NCBI GenBank assembly: GCA_938003985.1
Contig: CALKWZ010000003.1
Coordinates: 11,906-75,905 of the forward strand
Source of the DNA: an uncultured Verrucomicrobiota bacterium
Lineage (GTDB): Bacteria > Verrucomicrobiota > Kiritimatiellia > CAIQIC01 > Lenti-01
Reading direction: 5' to 3'
Length of the DNA: 64,000 bases
Shown: positions 26,377 to 34,522 of the stretch, in pieces
Layout of the letters: every line of letters begins with the position of its first letter
Numbering within the stretch: position 1 is the stretch's first letter
Notes under the pieces: generated by a model
The model's input: only the letters and a program-made list of their open reading frames with translations
Database searches by the model: none
What the model was told of the DNA's origin: nothing
Translations under genes and position numbers: made by a program

Positions 26377-27117
26377 GTGGTGATGGAGTTGAATTCGAGC
26401 AACGAGGTTGTGCGGGCGTACGTCAACGGGCCGGGAATGGACCAGCCCATCGAGCGATTGGACTTTATAAATGGCACGCCGCGGAATCGGCAGGTCTTCC
26501 ATGCCGACGGCCTCGGGTCCATCGCGGCCCTTACGGACGCAAACGGAGAACCCGTCCAGACCTACACCTATGCCGCCTTTGGCGGCATCCGCGCCCGGAC
26601 CGGCACCGACTTGAACCGCGTCACCTTCACCGCCCGCGAAGCCCTCGGCGACAGCCTCGGGTTCTTCTACTACCGCAACCGGGTCTTGGATCCGAATACA
26701 GGCCGCTTCACCTCCGAAGATCCGCTACGGTTCGTGGATGGAGCGAATATGTATATTTATGTCGGAAACAATCCGCTAATATTTGTTGATCCGACGGGCG
26801 AAGTTGAACTCACAACGGCACTTGGTGTTGTTGCAATATGTGCCTTGGTCGTAAGTTGTGTATCGGATTGCAATAGTAGAAAAGAAGACGGCGAGGATAT
26901 GGAAAGGGCTCTCGAAGTAGGCAAGCCGAGGCGTGATAGTTTGGACGATTTTCTGAATAATCCAACAGATGATGCCCTTTCTGAATATCAGAATGCTGAC
27001 GACAAAGAGCGTGACTATTTGCAAAATGATCTGAGGGATAAAGCAAAAAATGCAGTCCATGACGCATGCGGGCCAACAACATTGATTCTTCAAGGCACGG
27101 GAGGAATGGGGCCATGA
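26377..27117 (+). CDS. Orphan RHS core with alternative C-terminal tip (truncated)
   Basis: A 246-residue RHS 3' module lacking the N-terminus and YD repeats. Its first about 95 residues are nearly identical to the full RHS protein. It then has its own core box (YRNRVLDPNTGRFTSEDPLR ... NPLIFVDPTGEV) and a different tip of about 100 residues with one hydrophobic segment followed by acidic sequence. Homology begins at 26308 with no start codon or ribosome-binding site typical of an intact gene; GTG 26377 or ATG 26383 are the first possible starts. It resembles a displaced silent tip that could recombine into the full gene. Confidence 0.7.
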   Translation: MVMELNSSNEVVRAYVNGPGMDQPIERLDFINGTPRNRQVFHADGLGSIAALTDANGEPVQTYTYAAFGGIRARTGTDLNRVTFTAREALGDSLGFFYYRNRVLDPNTGRFTSEDPLRFVDGANMYIYVGNNPLIFVDPTGEVELTTALGVVAICALVVSCVSDCNSRKEDGEDMERALEVGKPRRDSLDDFLNNPTDDALSEYQNADDKERDYLQNDLRDKAKNAVHDACGPTTLILQGTGGMGP

Positions 27118-27482
27118 GCAAGCGGGCGATCTTTGTTGGTTTATTGCTGATGCTATTGTCGCTTACCCCGCTCATATGGGGGGAAGTGCAGTTGCGGCGC
27201 GTGTCATTCAGGGCCGGGTATGGAAGCGATTACGAGCGCGACCAATATCGCATTACGATCAACGAGCTGGAAGACCTCCATAAATTGAAGCGCCTTGCCC
27301 ATCTCCTGCTGAACGTATCTTTCGATCAGGAACAGGCCATCGTTCAAATGCACAGAAACCAATTGTCGGCGAACCGCTGGCGTTTTGCTTTCCAGCTCTT
27401 GCTGCTGGCGTATTTGGCGACGGGTTACGTCATGTTGTCGCGGACGCTCAGTCAGACGCCCCAGAAAAGTGAAAAGGCTTAG
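27114..27482 (+). CDS. Small membrane protein, candidate immunity protein of the orphan tip
   Basis: A 122-residue protein with two hydrophobic segments (about 5-22 and 90-108) flanking a charged middle region. No family was recognised. Its ATG overlaps the stop of the orphan RHS tip in an ATGA, and GAGGA lies 8 bases ahead, so the two are translationally coupled. This is the arrangement expected of a toxin tip and its immunity gene, although that role is not shown by sequence. It is the last gene before the right island junction. Confidence 0.55.
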   Translation: MSKRAIFVGLLLMLLSLTPLIWGEVQLRRVSFRAGYGSDYERDQYRITINELEDLHKLKRLAHLLLNVSFDQEQAIVQMHRNQLSANRWRFAFQLLLLAYLATGYVMLSRTLSQTPQKSEKA

Positions 27483-27499
27483 CCCGCCAATCGGCGCTT

Positions 27500-27557
27500 G
27501 CGCCGCGCTCAGCGCGCGCGGGCGGCGAGGTAGGCCTTGACGGCCTCGGCGTTGTTT
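27500..27557 (-). repeat. Right 58-bp direct repeat within the thrC 3' end
   Basis: Identical to 19302-19359. It spans the last codons, stop and nine bases beyond the thrC coding region. The intact thrC is attached to this copy. Confidence 0.9.
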
Positions 27558-28903
27558 TCGAGGGTTTCGCAGCGGGTGGGGGCTTTTTTCAGGGCGTCGA
27601 GCATCGGATGGCGCGCGAGGTCCTGGCCCGTGGCGTCGCGAATGGCGTCGGGGAACTTGGCGGGGTGCGCGGTGGACAGGCAGATCATCGGCTCGTCGAG
27701 CTCGTTGTACTGCTCGGCCACGTAGACGCCCGCGGCGGTGTGCGGATCGAGCAGGTAGCCGTGCTTTTCGTGGTAGCGCTTGATGGCGGACAGCGTGCGC
27801 TGGGTGTCGGACGCGCCGGCGACGATTTCGAGATCGACTTGGCCGGCCGGATCGCGCGGAATCTGCATGCGGCCTTCCAGCGCGAACCGGGTCATCAGGC
27901 GGGCGACTTCCTTGGGATCCTGGCCGACCTTGTAGTAGAGCCAGCGCTCGAAGTTGCTGGCGACCTGGATGTCCATGGAGGGATTGACGGTGGGGACGAC
28001 CTGGCCCTTGGCGTAGACGCCCGTGTTGAAGAACCGGGCGAGGATGTCGTTCTCGTTGGTGGCCAGGATCAGGCGGCGGATGGGCAGGCCCATGCGCTTG
28101 GCGTACCAGCCGGCGAGGATGTCGCCGAAGTTGCCGGTGGGAACCGAGAACTGCACCTGCGCCGCGCCGGTTTCCTCGCGCACCCGGAAGGCGGCGAAGA
28201 AGTAGTACACGATCTGGCTGAGGACGCGCGCCCAGTTGACGGAATTGACGGTGCCCAGCGCGTGCGCGTCCTTGAACGGCAGGTCGCTGAAGAGGGTCTT
28301 CATGATGAGCTGGCAGTCGTCGAAGCTGCCCTTGACCGCCAGGTTGAACACGTTGGCGTCGAGGACGGACGTCATCTGGCGTTCCTGCAGGGCGCTGACG
28401 CGGCCGTGCGGGTGCATGACGAAGATGTGGATGCGCTCCTGCCCGCGCACGCCGCAGATGGCGGCGGAGCCGGTGTCGCCGCTGGTGGCCGCCAGAATGT
28501 TCAAGCGGCCGTTGCGCTCTTCGAGGATTTCCTCGAACAGGCGGCCGAGGAACTGGAGGGCGACGTCCTTGAAGGCCAGGGTCGGGCCGTGGAACAGTTC
28601 GAGGATATGCAGGTGGCCGACCTTGCGCACGGGACAGACGTCGGGATGGGCGAAGGTGCGGTAGGCCGCGGCGATCAGCTCCTTCAGGCGGGCGTCGGGG
28701 AGATCGTCGGTGAACAGGCGGATGATTTCGAAGGCCAGTTCGGGATAATCGAGGTCCTGCCATTCGTCCAGCTGGGCGGAGACGTCGGGAATGCGGTCGG
28801 GGATGAGCAGGCCGCCGTCGCGGGCGAGGCCCGTCATGACGGCATCCTTGAATGCGAGGGGCGCCTGGGCGCCGCGGGTGCTGATATAGCGGATCGGTTC
28901 CAT
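27509..28903 (-). CDS. thrC: Threonine synthase
   Basis: A 464-residue PLP enzyme that converts O-phosphohomoserine to threonine and phosphate. The N-terminus reads YISTRGAQAPLAFKDAV; the PLP lysine is in HGPTLAFKDVALQF near residue 110. ATSGDTGSAAI and QFSVPTGNFGDI are the phosphate-cup motifs of the long, bacterial/fungal type enzyme. ATG 28903 was chosen because upstream codons would cross a good promoter. Its 3' end supplies the 58-bp repeat that flanks the RHS island, so the gene appears to be the integration target and was left intact. Confidence 0.95.
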   Translation of the reverse strand: MEPIRYISTRGAQAPLAFKDAVMTGLARDGGLLIPDRIPDVSAQLDEWQDLDYPELAFEIIRLFTDDLPDARLKELIAAAYRTFAHPDVCPVRKVGHLHILELFHGPTLAFKDVALQFLGRLFEEILEERNGRLNILAATSGDTGSAAICGVRGQERIHIFVMHPHGRVSALQERQMTSVLDANVFNLAVKGSFDDCQLIMKTLFSDLPFKDAHALGTVNSVNWARVLSQIVYYFFAAFRVREETGAAQVQFSVPTGNFGDILAGWYAKRMGLPIRRLILATNENDILARFFNTGVYAKGQVVPTVNPSMDIQVASNFERWLYYKVGQDPKEVARLMTRFALEGRMQIPRDPAGQVDLEIVAGASDTQRTLSAIKRYHEKHGYLLDPHTAAGVYVAEQYNELDEPMICLSTAHPAKFPDAIRDATGQDLARHPMLDALKKAPTRCETLENNAEAVKAYLAARAR

Positions 28904-28916
28904 ATTTAGCCGGGCA

Positions 28917-28945
28917 TTTATAGGCCGGGAGCGGGCCCGTGGCAA
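28917..28945 (-). promoter_or_regulatory. thrC promoter
   Basis: On the minus strand TTGCCA (28945-28940) and TATAAA (28922-28917) are 17 bp apart. The start of transcription would fall near 28910, only about 7 bases before the ATG, leaving no room for a Shine-Dalgarno. Confidence 0.65.
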
Positions 28946-29035
28946 GCGTTTAGGGGCCAAGGTTGAAAGGACGAGGGAAGAATATGGGAATGTGGAATGC
29001 TGGAATGGTGGAATGGGCCGCCCGTATGAATGGAC

Positions 29036-29073
29036 GGACCTGATTCACCCACGGGACAAGCCCGTGGGGGTCT
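29036..29073 (-). terminator. 38-bp hairpin (copy 2)
   Basis: The same 38-mer as at 11440-11477 with one difference in the loop. The stem cccacggg/cccgtggg covers 29048-29068. It lies 15 bp past the stop of the minus-strand exchanger gene, the same placement as copy 1. Confidence 0.5.
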
Positions 29074-29087
29074 AGAGCCGGGGGGGC

Positions 29088-30029
29088 TTAGGGCAGGGAA
29101 ATGCTGAAGCCCATGAACTGGGCGGTCAGGAACAGGACGAAGACGGCGACCATGATGGCGGCTTCGGAGCGCACGAACCGGCCGCCCGAGGTCACGAACA
29201 GCTGGAGCAGGACGCCGGCGAACACCAGCAGCGGCAGGTCGCGGCCGACGATCAGGGGCTCGACGGCCAGCGGGCGGATGAGGCAGAGGGCGCCGGCGAC
29301 GGCCAGGCCGGTGAAGATGTTGGAGGCGTAGATTTCGCCGAGCGTGACGTCGGCCTGGCGGCGGATCACCGCGCCGAGGGCGATGGCCAATTCGGGCAGG
29401 GAGGTGCCGAAGGCGTAGAAGGTGACGCCGACGAGCAGGTCGCTCATGCCCAGCCGCCGCGCCATGGCGGAGCCGTGCTCGACGATCCAGTTGGACCCCA
29501 GCACGACCAGGCCGACGCCGACCGCGAAGAGCAGGATGTCCAGCCAAGGATGGGGCGCGGCCACGGTTTCGGCGGCCGCGCGCTGCTGGCGGGCTTCGGC
29601 GAGCGTGGCGCGGAAATACGGGAAATAGGCGGCTATCAGGAGCAGGCCGTCGGTGCGGCTGAGCGTGCCGTCCATGGCCAGCACGAGCAGCAGCGCGGCG
29701 GAGAGGATCATCCAGCTCGATTCGCGTTCGCGCAGGGTGGGGCCGACGACGATGGGCCGCCAGAGGGCGCACAGGCCCGCCACGAACGTCAGCGTGACGA
29801 AGTTGGAGCCGACGACGTTGCCCACGGCCGCGGCCGGCTGGCCGCGCAGCGCGGCGAACAGCGACACGCAGAACTCGGGCAGGGAGGTCATGACGGCCAC
29901 GAGCATGACCGTGACGACCAGCGGCGACACGCGCAGCCAGGCCGCCAGTTTCGGGATGCGGCGCAGGACGGTTTCGGTGCCGCCCCACAGGCACGCGATG
30001 CCCAGGGCGAAAAAGACGGCGGACGACAT
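29088..30029 (-). CDS. Calcium/sodium antiporter (CaCA family, YrbG/CaxA-like)
   Basis: A 313-residue inner-membrane cation exchanger with about ten helices in two inverted halves. The alpha-repeats are VMTSLPEFCVSLFA with AVGNVVGSNF (about residues 45-80) and YAFGTSLPELAIALGA with GEIYASNIF (about 200-240). Their acidic residues bind the cation. The length fits the short bacterial members. It would export Ca2+ against Na+ or H+. It lies 15 bp after the nucleobase permease gene on the same strand, probably co-transcribed. Confidence 0.88.
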   Translation of the reverse strand: MSSAVFFALGIACLWGGTETVLRRIPKLAAWLRVSPLVVTVMLVAVMTSLPEFCVSLFAALRGQPAAAVGNVVGSNFVTLTFVAGLCALWRPIVVGPTLRERESSWMILSAALLLVLAMDGTLSRTDGLLLIAAYFPYFRATLAEARQQRAAAETVAAPHPWLDILLFAVGVGLVVLGSNWIVEHGSAMARRLGMSDLLVGVTFYAFGTSLPELAIALGAVIRRQADVTLGEIYASNIFTGLAVAGALCLIRPLAVEPLIVGRDLPLLVFAGVLLQLFVTSGGRFVRSEAAIMVAVFVLFLTAQFMGFSISLP

Positions 30030-30044
30030 GGCGGCGCTCCCTTT

Positions 30045-31295
30045 CTATTTTTCTTCCGCGTGGTTCTCGCTGGGGCCCGGCAGGACCAGGTTCAGCAGCA
30101 CGCCGACGAGGCCGGCGAGCCCGATGCCGCCGAGGCAGAACCGGCCGCACGTGACGGTCATGTCGCCGATGCCGGCGGTGAGAATGACCGAAGCGATGAC
30201 GAGGTTGCGGGAGCGCGACATGTCCACGCGGGCCTTGACGAGCGAATTGACGCCGATGGCCGCGATCATGCCGAACAGCAGGAGCATGATGCCGCCCATG
30301 ACGGGCGCCGGGATCGTGCGCAGGACCGCGCCGAGCTTGCCGGCGAAGGCCAGGATCATGGCCGCCACGGCGGCGATGCGCATCAGGCCCGGATCGGTGG
30401 CCTTGGTGAGCGCGACGGCGCCGGTGACTTCGGAATAGGTCGTGTTGGGCGGGCCGCCGAGCAGGCCGGCCAGCGAGGTGGCCAGGCCGTCGCCCAGCAG
30501 CGTGCGGTGCAGGCCGGGCGACTTGAGGTAGTCCTTGCCGGTCACCGACGAGATGGCGAGGACGTCGCCGACGTGTTCGATGGCGGGGGCGAGGGCGACG
30601 GGCAGCATGTAGAGGATGGCGGCCACGTCGAAAACGGGTTTGGCGAAGGCGCCGTTGGCCAGGGCGGTCTTCCACGGAATCTGGAACCAGGCGGCTTCCC
30701 GGACCGGGGTGAAATCGACGACGCCCATGGCGAGCGCGACGAGATAGCCCACGACGATGCCGCAGAGCACGGGGATGAGGCTGAGGAGCTTCCGGCCGTA
30801 CATCACGGCGGCCACGGCGGTCAGCAGCGCGCAGGCGGCGATGAAAACGGCCCGCCCGTCGGGGGTGCCGCCGTCGAAACTGCGCGTCATGCCGACGGCG
30901 ACGGGCGCGAGCTTGAGGCCGATGACCATGATGACGGGGCCGGTGACGATGGGCGGCAGGTAGCGGTTGAGCAGTTCGCGCCCGCCGAGCCGCGCCATGG
31001 CGCTGAAGACCAGATAGACCAGGCCCGCGCAGAAGAGCGCGCCGAAGGTGGCGCCGGGGCCGAATTGCTTCATCGCGAACTGGATGGGCGCGATGAACGC
31101 GAACGAGCTGGCCAGGAAGATCGGCACGGCGCCGCCGGTGAGCGCGTGGAACAGCAGCGTGCCGGCGCCGGCGGTGAAGAGGGCGATGGACGGGTCGAGC
31201 CCCGTCAGCAGCGGCACGAGCACCAGCGCGCCGAACGCCACGAACAACATCTGGATGCCCAACACGAGTTTCCGGCCCGGCGCCATCGAATCCAT
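30045..31295 (-). CDS. Uracil/xanthine permease (NCS2 family)
   Basis: A 416-residue nucleobase:cation symporter with about twelve to fourteen helices. ALAPAIEHVGDVLAIS near residue 235 has the E-H-x-G-D found in UraA-type proteins, and GLLGGPPNTTYSEVTGAV near 280 is the second NCS2 signature (GGxPxTTYxENxG). A uracil or xanthine substrate is likely; the xanthine-dehydrogenase-like operon and uridine phosphorylase in the window fit either. ATG 31295 was chosen because GGAGGAAA lies just ahead; a longer frame would run into the tRNA gene. Confidence 0.88.
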   Translation of the reverse strand: MDSMAPGRKLVLGIQMLFVAFGALVLVPLLTGLDPSIALFTAGAGTLLFHALTGGAVPIFLASSFAFIAPIQFAMKQFGPGATFGALFCAGLVYLVFSAMARLGGRELLNRYLPPIVTGPVIMVIGLKLAPVAVGMTRSFDGGTPDGRAVFIAACALLTAVAAVMYGRKLLSLIPVLCGIVVGYLVALAMGVVDFTPVREAAWFQIPWKTALANGAFAKPVFDVAAILYMLPVALAPAIEHVGDVLAISSVTGKDYLKSPGLHRTLLGDGLATSLAGLLGGPPNTTYSEVTGAVALTKATDPGLMRIAAVAAMILAFAGKLGAVLRTIPAPVMGGIMLLLFGMIAAIGVNSLVKARVDMSRSRNLVIASVILTAGIGDMTVTCGRFCLGGIGLAGLVGVLLNLVLPGPSENHAEEK

Positions 31296-31325
31296 CGACG
31301 TTTCCTCCTGTGCGCCGCGCCAACG

Positions 31326-31408
31326 TGCCCGGGGTGGGGGTCGAACCCACATGACCTTTCGGTCAAGGGATTTTAAGTCCCTTGCGTCTGCCATTTCGCC
31401 ACCCGGGC
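31326..31408 (-). tRNA. tRNA-Leu (UAA)
   Basis: An 83-nucleotide class II tRNA. The acceptor stem is GCCCGGG/CCCGGGC with discriminator A. The anticodon arm AGGGA-CTTAAAA-TCCCT gives anticodon UAA. The long variable arm is GACC-GAAA-GGTC, and the T arm is GTGGG-TTCGACC-CCCAC. The CCA end is not encoded. It lies 30 bp upstream of the permease gene. Confidence 0.95.
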
Positions 31409-31490
31409 GGCACGGCTTGCGGAGCACTATCGCAGATTCAGGGGCGGATGCAAAGGGCCGGAATCGGGTTTCCGCCGGCCGCAACGGCAC

Positions 31491-31548
31491 TTTTACGTAG
31501 AACGTAAAAAGTTTCGGCGGGTTTTACGTAGAACGTAAAAACTTTGCG
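31491..31548. repeat. 31-bp-period palindrome array A (2 copies)
   Basis: TTTTACGTAGAACGTAAAA at 31491-31509 and again at 31522-31540. Each is an 8-bp inverted repeat around AGA. The linker is agtttcggcggg and the last copy is followed by actttgcgg, as in the other arrays. The array lies 15 bases past the radical SAM gene stop. Confidence 0.9.
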
Positions 31549-31562
31549 GAAAGCGCGCGGCG

Positions 31563-32690
31563 CTATTTCCAGATTCCCGGGATGGGGGTGCCGTCGGGGG
31601 CGACGCCGTCGACGAGGCGGTTGCGGACGAGGAAGAAGCCTTGGCGTTCGACGACGATTTCGCCGGTGGCGGGCGAGCGGGTGGAATCGCCTTCGGGATA
31701 GGGGACGTTGCCGGTATAAACGTAGCGCAGGCCTTCGGCGAGGGCGATGTCGCGGGCGCGGATCACGGTCTCGACCGGCGTGGGGGGCAGGTTGGCCAGT
31801 TTGTGCTGCGGGTGGAACCGGGAGAAGTGCAGCGGCACGTCGGGGCCGAGGTTGTCCTTGACCCAGCGCGCGAGCTGGCGGATTTCGTCGTCGCCGTCGT
31901 TCTGGCCGGGCACGAGGAGGTTGACGATCTCGAGCCAGGTGCCGCTGGCGTGGATGATCTTCATGGCTTCGAGGATGGGCTCGCGGCGGCCGCCGGTGAG
32001 GTCGACGTAGAACTGCGGGTTGAAGGCCTTGAAGTCCACCTTGTAGGCATCGATGAACGGCAGCAGTTCGCGCAGCGGCCCGGGTTCGACGTAGCCGTTG
32101 CTGACGACGAGGGTCTTGAGGCCTTTGGCCTTGGCGAGCCGGGCGATATCGAGCATGTATTCGTAGAAAATGGTGGGTTCGCTGTAGGTGAAGGCGATGG
32201 CCTGGGCGCCGCTGCGGAGGGCGGCCTCGACGACCTGTTCGGGCGTGGCGGCCTGGGTGGCGACTTGCCAGGGGAAGGACTGGGAGATTTCCCAGTTCTG
32301 GCAGAACAGGCAGCGCATGTTGCAGCCGGGAGTGGCGAGGGAGAAGGCCTGCGCGCCGGGCAGGACGTGGTAGAACGGCTTTTTCTCGATGGGATCGACG
32401 TGGACGGCGGCCAACTGGCCGTAGGCGAGGGTGTAGAGCTTGCCGCCGACGTTTTTCCGCACCTTGCACCGGCCGATCTGGCCCTCGGGCAGGCGGCAGG
32501 AGTTGGGACAGAGCCGGCAATGGACGAGGCCGTTGGGGAGCGTTTCGTACCAGCGGGCTTCGTGCAGGCCGGCGGCGGCGTCCGCGCCGGCGCCGGGCGC
32601 GGGACACGCGGCCCGTTCGCGGGCGAACAGCCACCAGGCGGCCGCGCCGACGACGGCGATCCCGAACAGGCTGGCCAGGATCTTCTTCAC
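31563..32690 (-). CDS. AmmeMemoRadiSam-type radical SAM enzyme (AmrS-like)
   Basis: A 375-residue radical SAM protein anchored by an N-terminal hydrophobic segment (ILASLFGIAVVGAAAWWLF). An extra cysteine motif CRLCPNSCRLP precedes the core. The radical SAM motif CNMRCLFCQNWEIS lies near residue 122, and FTYSEPTIFYEYM, VSNGYVEP and the late HFSRFHPQHKL are typical of AmrS/PflA-like activases. The substrate is unknown; AmrA/AmrB partners are not in the window. The GTG start overlaps the upstream membrane protein stop (GTGA), so they are coupled. Confidence 0.82.
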   Translation of the reverse strand: MKKILASLFGIAVVGAAAWWLFARERAACPAPGAGADAAAGLHEARWYETLPNGLVHCRLCPNSCRLPEGQIGRCKVRKNVGGKLYTLAYGQLAAVHVDPIEKKPFYHVLPGAQAFSLATPGCNMRCLFCQNWEISQSFPWQVATQAATPEQVVEAALRSGAQAIAFTYSEPTIFYEYMLDIARLAKAKGLKTLVVSNGYVEPGPLRELLPFIDAYKVDFKAFNPQFYVDLTGGRREPILEAMKIIHASGTWLEIVNLLVPGQNDGDDEIRQLARWVKDNLGPDVPLHFSRFHPQHKLANLPPTPVETVIRARDIALAEGLRYVYTGNVPYPEGDSTRSPATGEIVVERQGFFLVRNRLVDGVAPDGTPIPGIWK

Positions 32691-33298
32691 CACTTCAGGA
32701 TACCATAGACGAAGAAGAGAACGCCAACGGCCAAGGCGGCGAAACGGGCGACCCGGCGGAACTCGGGCCAGCGGCCGAGGCCGCCGACGAACAGCAGCGG
32801 CACGAGATAGACGGCGGTGGCCGCGAAGAAGACGAGGAAGTAGGCCGCGCCGCGCAGCCAATCATGCAAGGTAAAGACGTAGGCCACGGAAAGCCACAGC
32901 GGCGGGCAGGCGTTCGTGGCCAGCAGCAGGCCCAGCACAAAGGGCGTTTTCCGGCCGCGGCGCGGGGTGCCGGCGCAGGCGGCCGCTTCGGGTTTGCGCA
33001 GTCCGAGGGCATAGGCCACCAGCACGAGCGACAAGACGACCATCGCCCCGGCGGATATCCGATGCAGGACGCCTTCCCCGAACCGCGCGCCGAGAAATCC
33101 GCTGGCGGCGCCGAGAAGCAGATAACCCAGCAGGCGCCCGCCGAGGAATTCCAGCCAGACCCGCACGGTGCCGCGGGCGGTGCGCGCCTCGGCCGCGAAC
33201 ACGGGCGCGAGCACGGGCACGCAGGAAAAACAACAGAACAGCCCCGTGGACAACCCCGCCAGCAGCGGCTCGAGCAGGAAAGCGACGAAGCTGCGCAC
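32687..33298 (-). CDS. DsbD/CcdA-like or TauE/SafE-like membrane protein
   Basis: A 203-residue protein with six predicted helices in two halves. The first half has GLSTGLFCCFSCVPVLAPVF and the second LATNACPPLWLSVAYVF, so cysteine-proline motifs occur in matched positions of the two halves, as in CcdA/DsbD electron carriers. It may pass reducing equivalents across the membrane, perhaps to the anchored radical SAM protein it is coupled to. A transporter of the SafE type is the alternative. Confidence 0.65.
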   Translation of the reverse strand: MRSFVAFLLEPLLAGLSTGLFCCFSCVPVLAPVFAAEARTARGTVRVWLEFLGGRLLGYLLLGAASGFLGARFGEGVLHRISAGAMVVLSLVLVAYALGLRKPEAAACAGTPRRGRKTPFVLGLLLATNACPPLWLSVAYVFTLHDWLRGAAYFLVFFAATAVYLVPLLFVGGLGRWPEFRRVARFAALAVGVLFFVYGILKW

Positions 33299-33317
33299 CG
33301 GCTGGCCCTCCCTCCGG

Positions 33318-34406
33318 TCAGCCCAGCGCGGCGATGCGCTTGAGGCGTTCGATGATGGGCAGGTGCTGGGTGCAGCGGGTCTCGCAGAGGCCGCAGGCGA
33401 CGCATTCGGCGGCCTGGGCGGGCGTCAGGTCCCAGTGATATTTCAGGCGGCCGCGGATTTCGGCGTCGCCGGCCTTGAGCTGCATCAGGTTGTGGACGTC
33501 CATGAAGCGCGGGATCGGGATGCCCTGGGGGCAGGGCAGGCAGTAGCCGCAGCCGGTGCACATTTCGTTGAAGTCCGTTTCGATGCGCTTCCGGAGGGTT
33601 TCGAGATGCTCGGGGGCATAGGGCTTGAAATCTTCCACGGCGCGGACGGCGGCTTCGACTTCGGCGACGGACCCGAAGCCGACGAGGGCCGTGGTGACGG
33701 CGGGCTCGGAGACCAGGAACCGCAGGGCGGCGGCCACGACGTCGGGATCGCCGGGGCCGCGGATGAAGTCGAAGACGTCGGCGTGCCGGGGGATGAGCCC
33801 GCCGCCGAGGGGATTCATGGCGACGACGCCCCGGCCGAGGCGACCGGCGGCCTGGACGCCTTGGCGGCGATAGGGGAAATTGATGGCGCAGTAGCCGAGG
33901 GTGACGCCTTCGATTTCGGGGTGGTCGGCCAGCATCCGCTCGATCTCGGGGCCGGTCATGTGGGTGGACACGCAAACGTGGCCGATCAGGCCTTCGGCCT
34001 TGGCCTTGAGGGCCTCGGCCAGGGCGCCGCCGGCGACGCGGCTTTGCCAGTCGGCGGGGTCCATGACGCACCAGATATGGAAAAAGTCGATCCGGGGCAG
34101 GCCAAGGCGGCTCAGGGAGCGTTCGAGGCCGCGGCGGAAGTCGGCGGCCTTGGGGGCGGAGCACTTGGACGAGACGTAGAGGGGCAGGGGGGAGGGGGGC
34201 ATGGAGCGGAGGGCCGCGCCGAAGATGTCCTCGCTCTTGTCGTCGCAATAGTAGGGGGCGGTGTCGAAATAGGTGATTCCGGCCCGCCGGGCGGCATGGA
34301 GGACGGCGATGCCCTCCTCGGGATTTTGCGGGTTGGGCAGGCGCATGCCCCCGCAACCGATGGCGCCTAAGATTTTCCCGGTCCGTCCGTATTCTTTGTG
34401 GAGCAT
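33318..34406 (-). CDS. Aldo/keto reductase with C-terminal 4Fe-4S ferredoxin domain
   Basis: A 362-residue oxidoreductase. The aldo/keto reductase barrel covers about 1-285, with FDTAPYY (catalytic Tyr region near 48-54), a lysine in YVSSKCSAPK and a late ALVGFGSVAEVEAAV nucleotide-binding segment. The C-terminus has CTGCGYCLPCPQGI and CVACGLCETRC, two cysteine clusters for 4Fe-4S centres. AAGGAA precedes the ATG. It heads the three-gene cluster with the DsbD-like and radical SAM genes, 19 bp ahead, and is divergent from the TPR/ExbBD operon. Substrate unknown. Confidence 0.88.
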   Translation of the reverse strand: MLHKEYGRTGKILGAIGCGGMRLPNPQNPEEGIAVLHAARRAGITYFDTAPYYCDDKSEDIFGAALRSMPPSPLPLYVSSKCSAPKAADFRRGLERSLSRLGLPRIDFFHIWCVMDPADWQSRVAGGALAEALKAKAEGLIGHVCVSTHMTGPEIERMLADHPEIEGVTLGYCAINFPYRRQGVQAAGRLGRGVVAMNPLGGGLIPRHADVFDFIRGPGDPDVVAAALRFLVSEPAVTTALVGFGSVAEVEAAVRAVEDFKPYAPEHLETLRKRIETDFNEMCTGCGYCLPCPQGIPIPRFMDVHNLMQLKAGDAEIRGRLKYHWDLTPAQAAECVACGLCETRCTQHLPIIERLKRIAALG

Positions 34407-34426
34407 GGAAAAAAATTCCTTATGGA

Positions 34427-34456
34427 TTGACGATAGCGTGGTTGTAGGAATATAAA
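34427..34456 (+). promoter_or_regulatory. Promoter of the TPR-ExbB-ExbD operon
   Basis: TTGACG (34427-34432) and TATAAA (34451-34456) are 18 bp apart. The transcript would begin near 34463, where an in-frame ATG also begins, so the first gene could be read leaderless from there or from ATG 34523. Confidence 0.65.
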
Positions 34457-34522
34457 CAAGCCATGAATCTGCAACGGCGTTCGTCGGCTGGGCATCCTCT
34501 TTCGCGGGAGACGGATCGGACC

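Noticed and set aside
31326..31408. tRNA-Leu as an integration site
   Set aside because: No duplicated tRNA end, integrase or foreign DNA lies next to it; the island uses the thrC 3' end instead.
31491..31548. Ordinary intrinsic terminators
   Set aside because: The palindromes are AU-rich with 3-base loops and no following U-tract, and they come in phased multiples, which terminators do not need.
34463..34522. ATG 34463 as start of the large TPR protein
   Set aside because: It would place 20 polar residues ahead of a good signal peptide. It remains possible if the mRNA is leaderless, so it is noted but not used.
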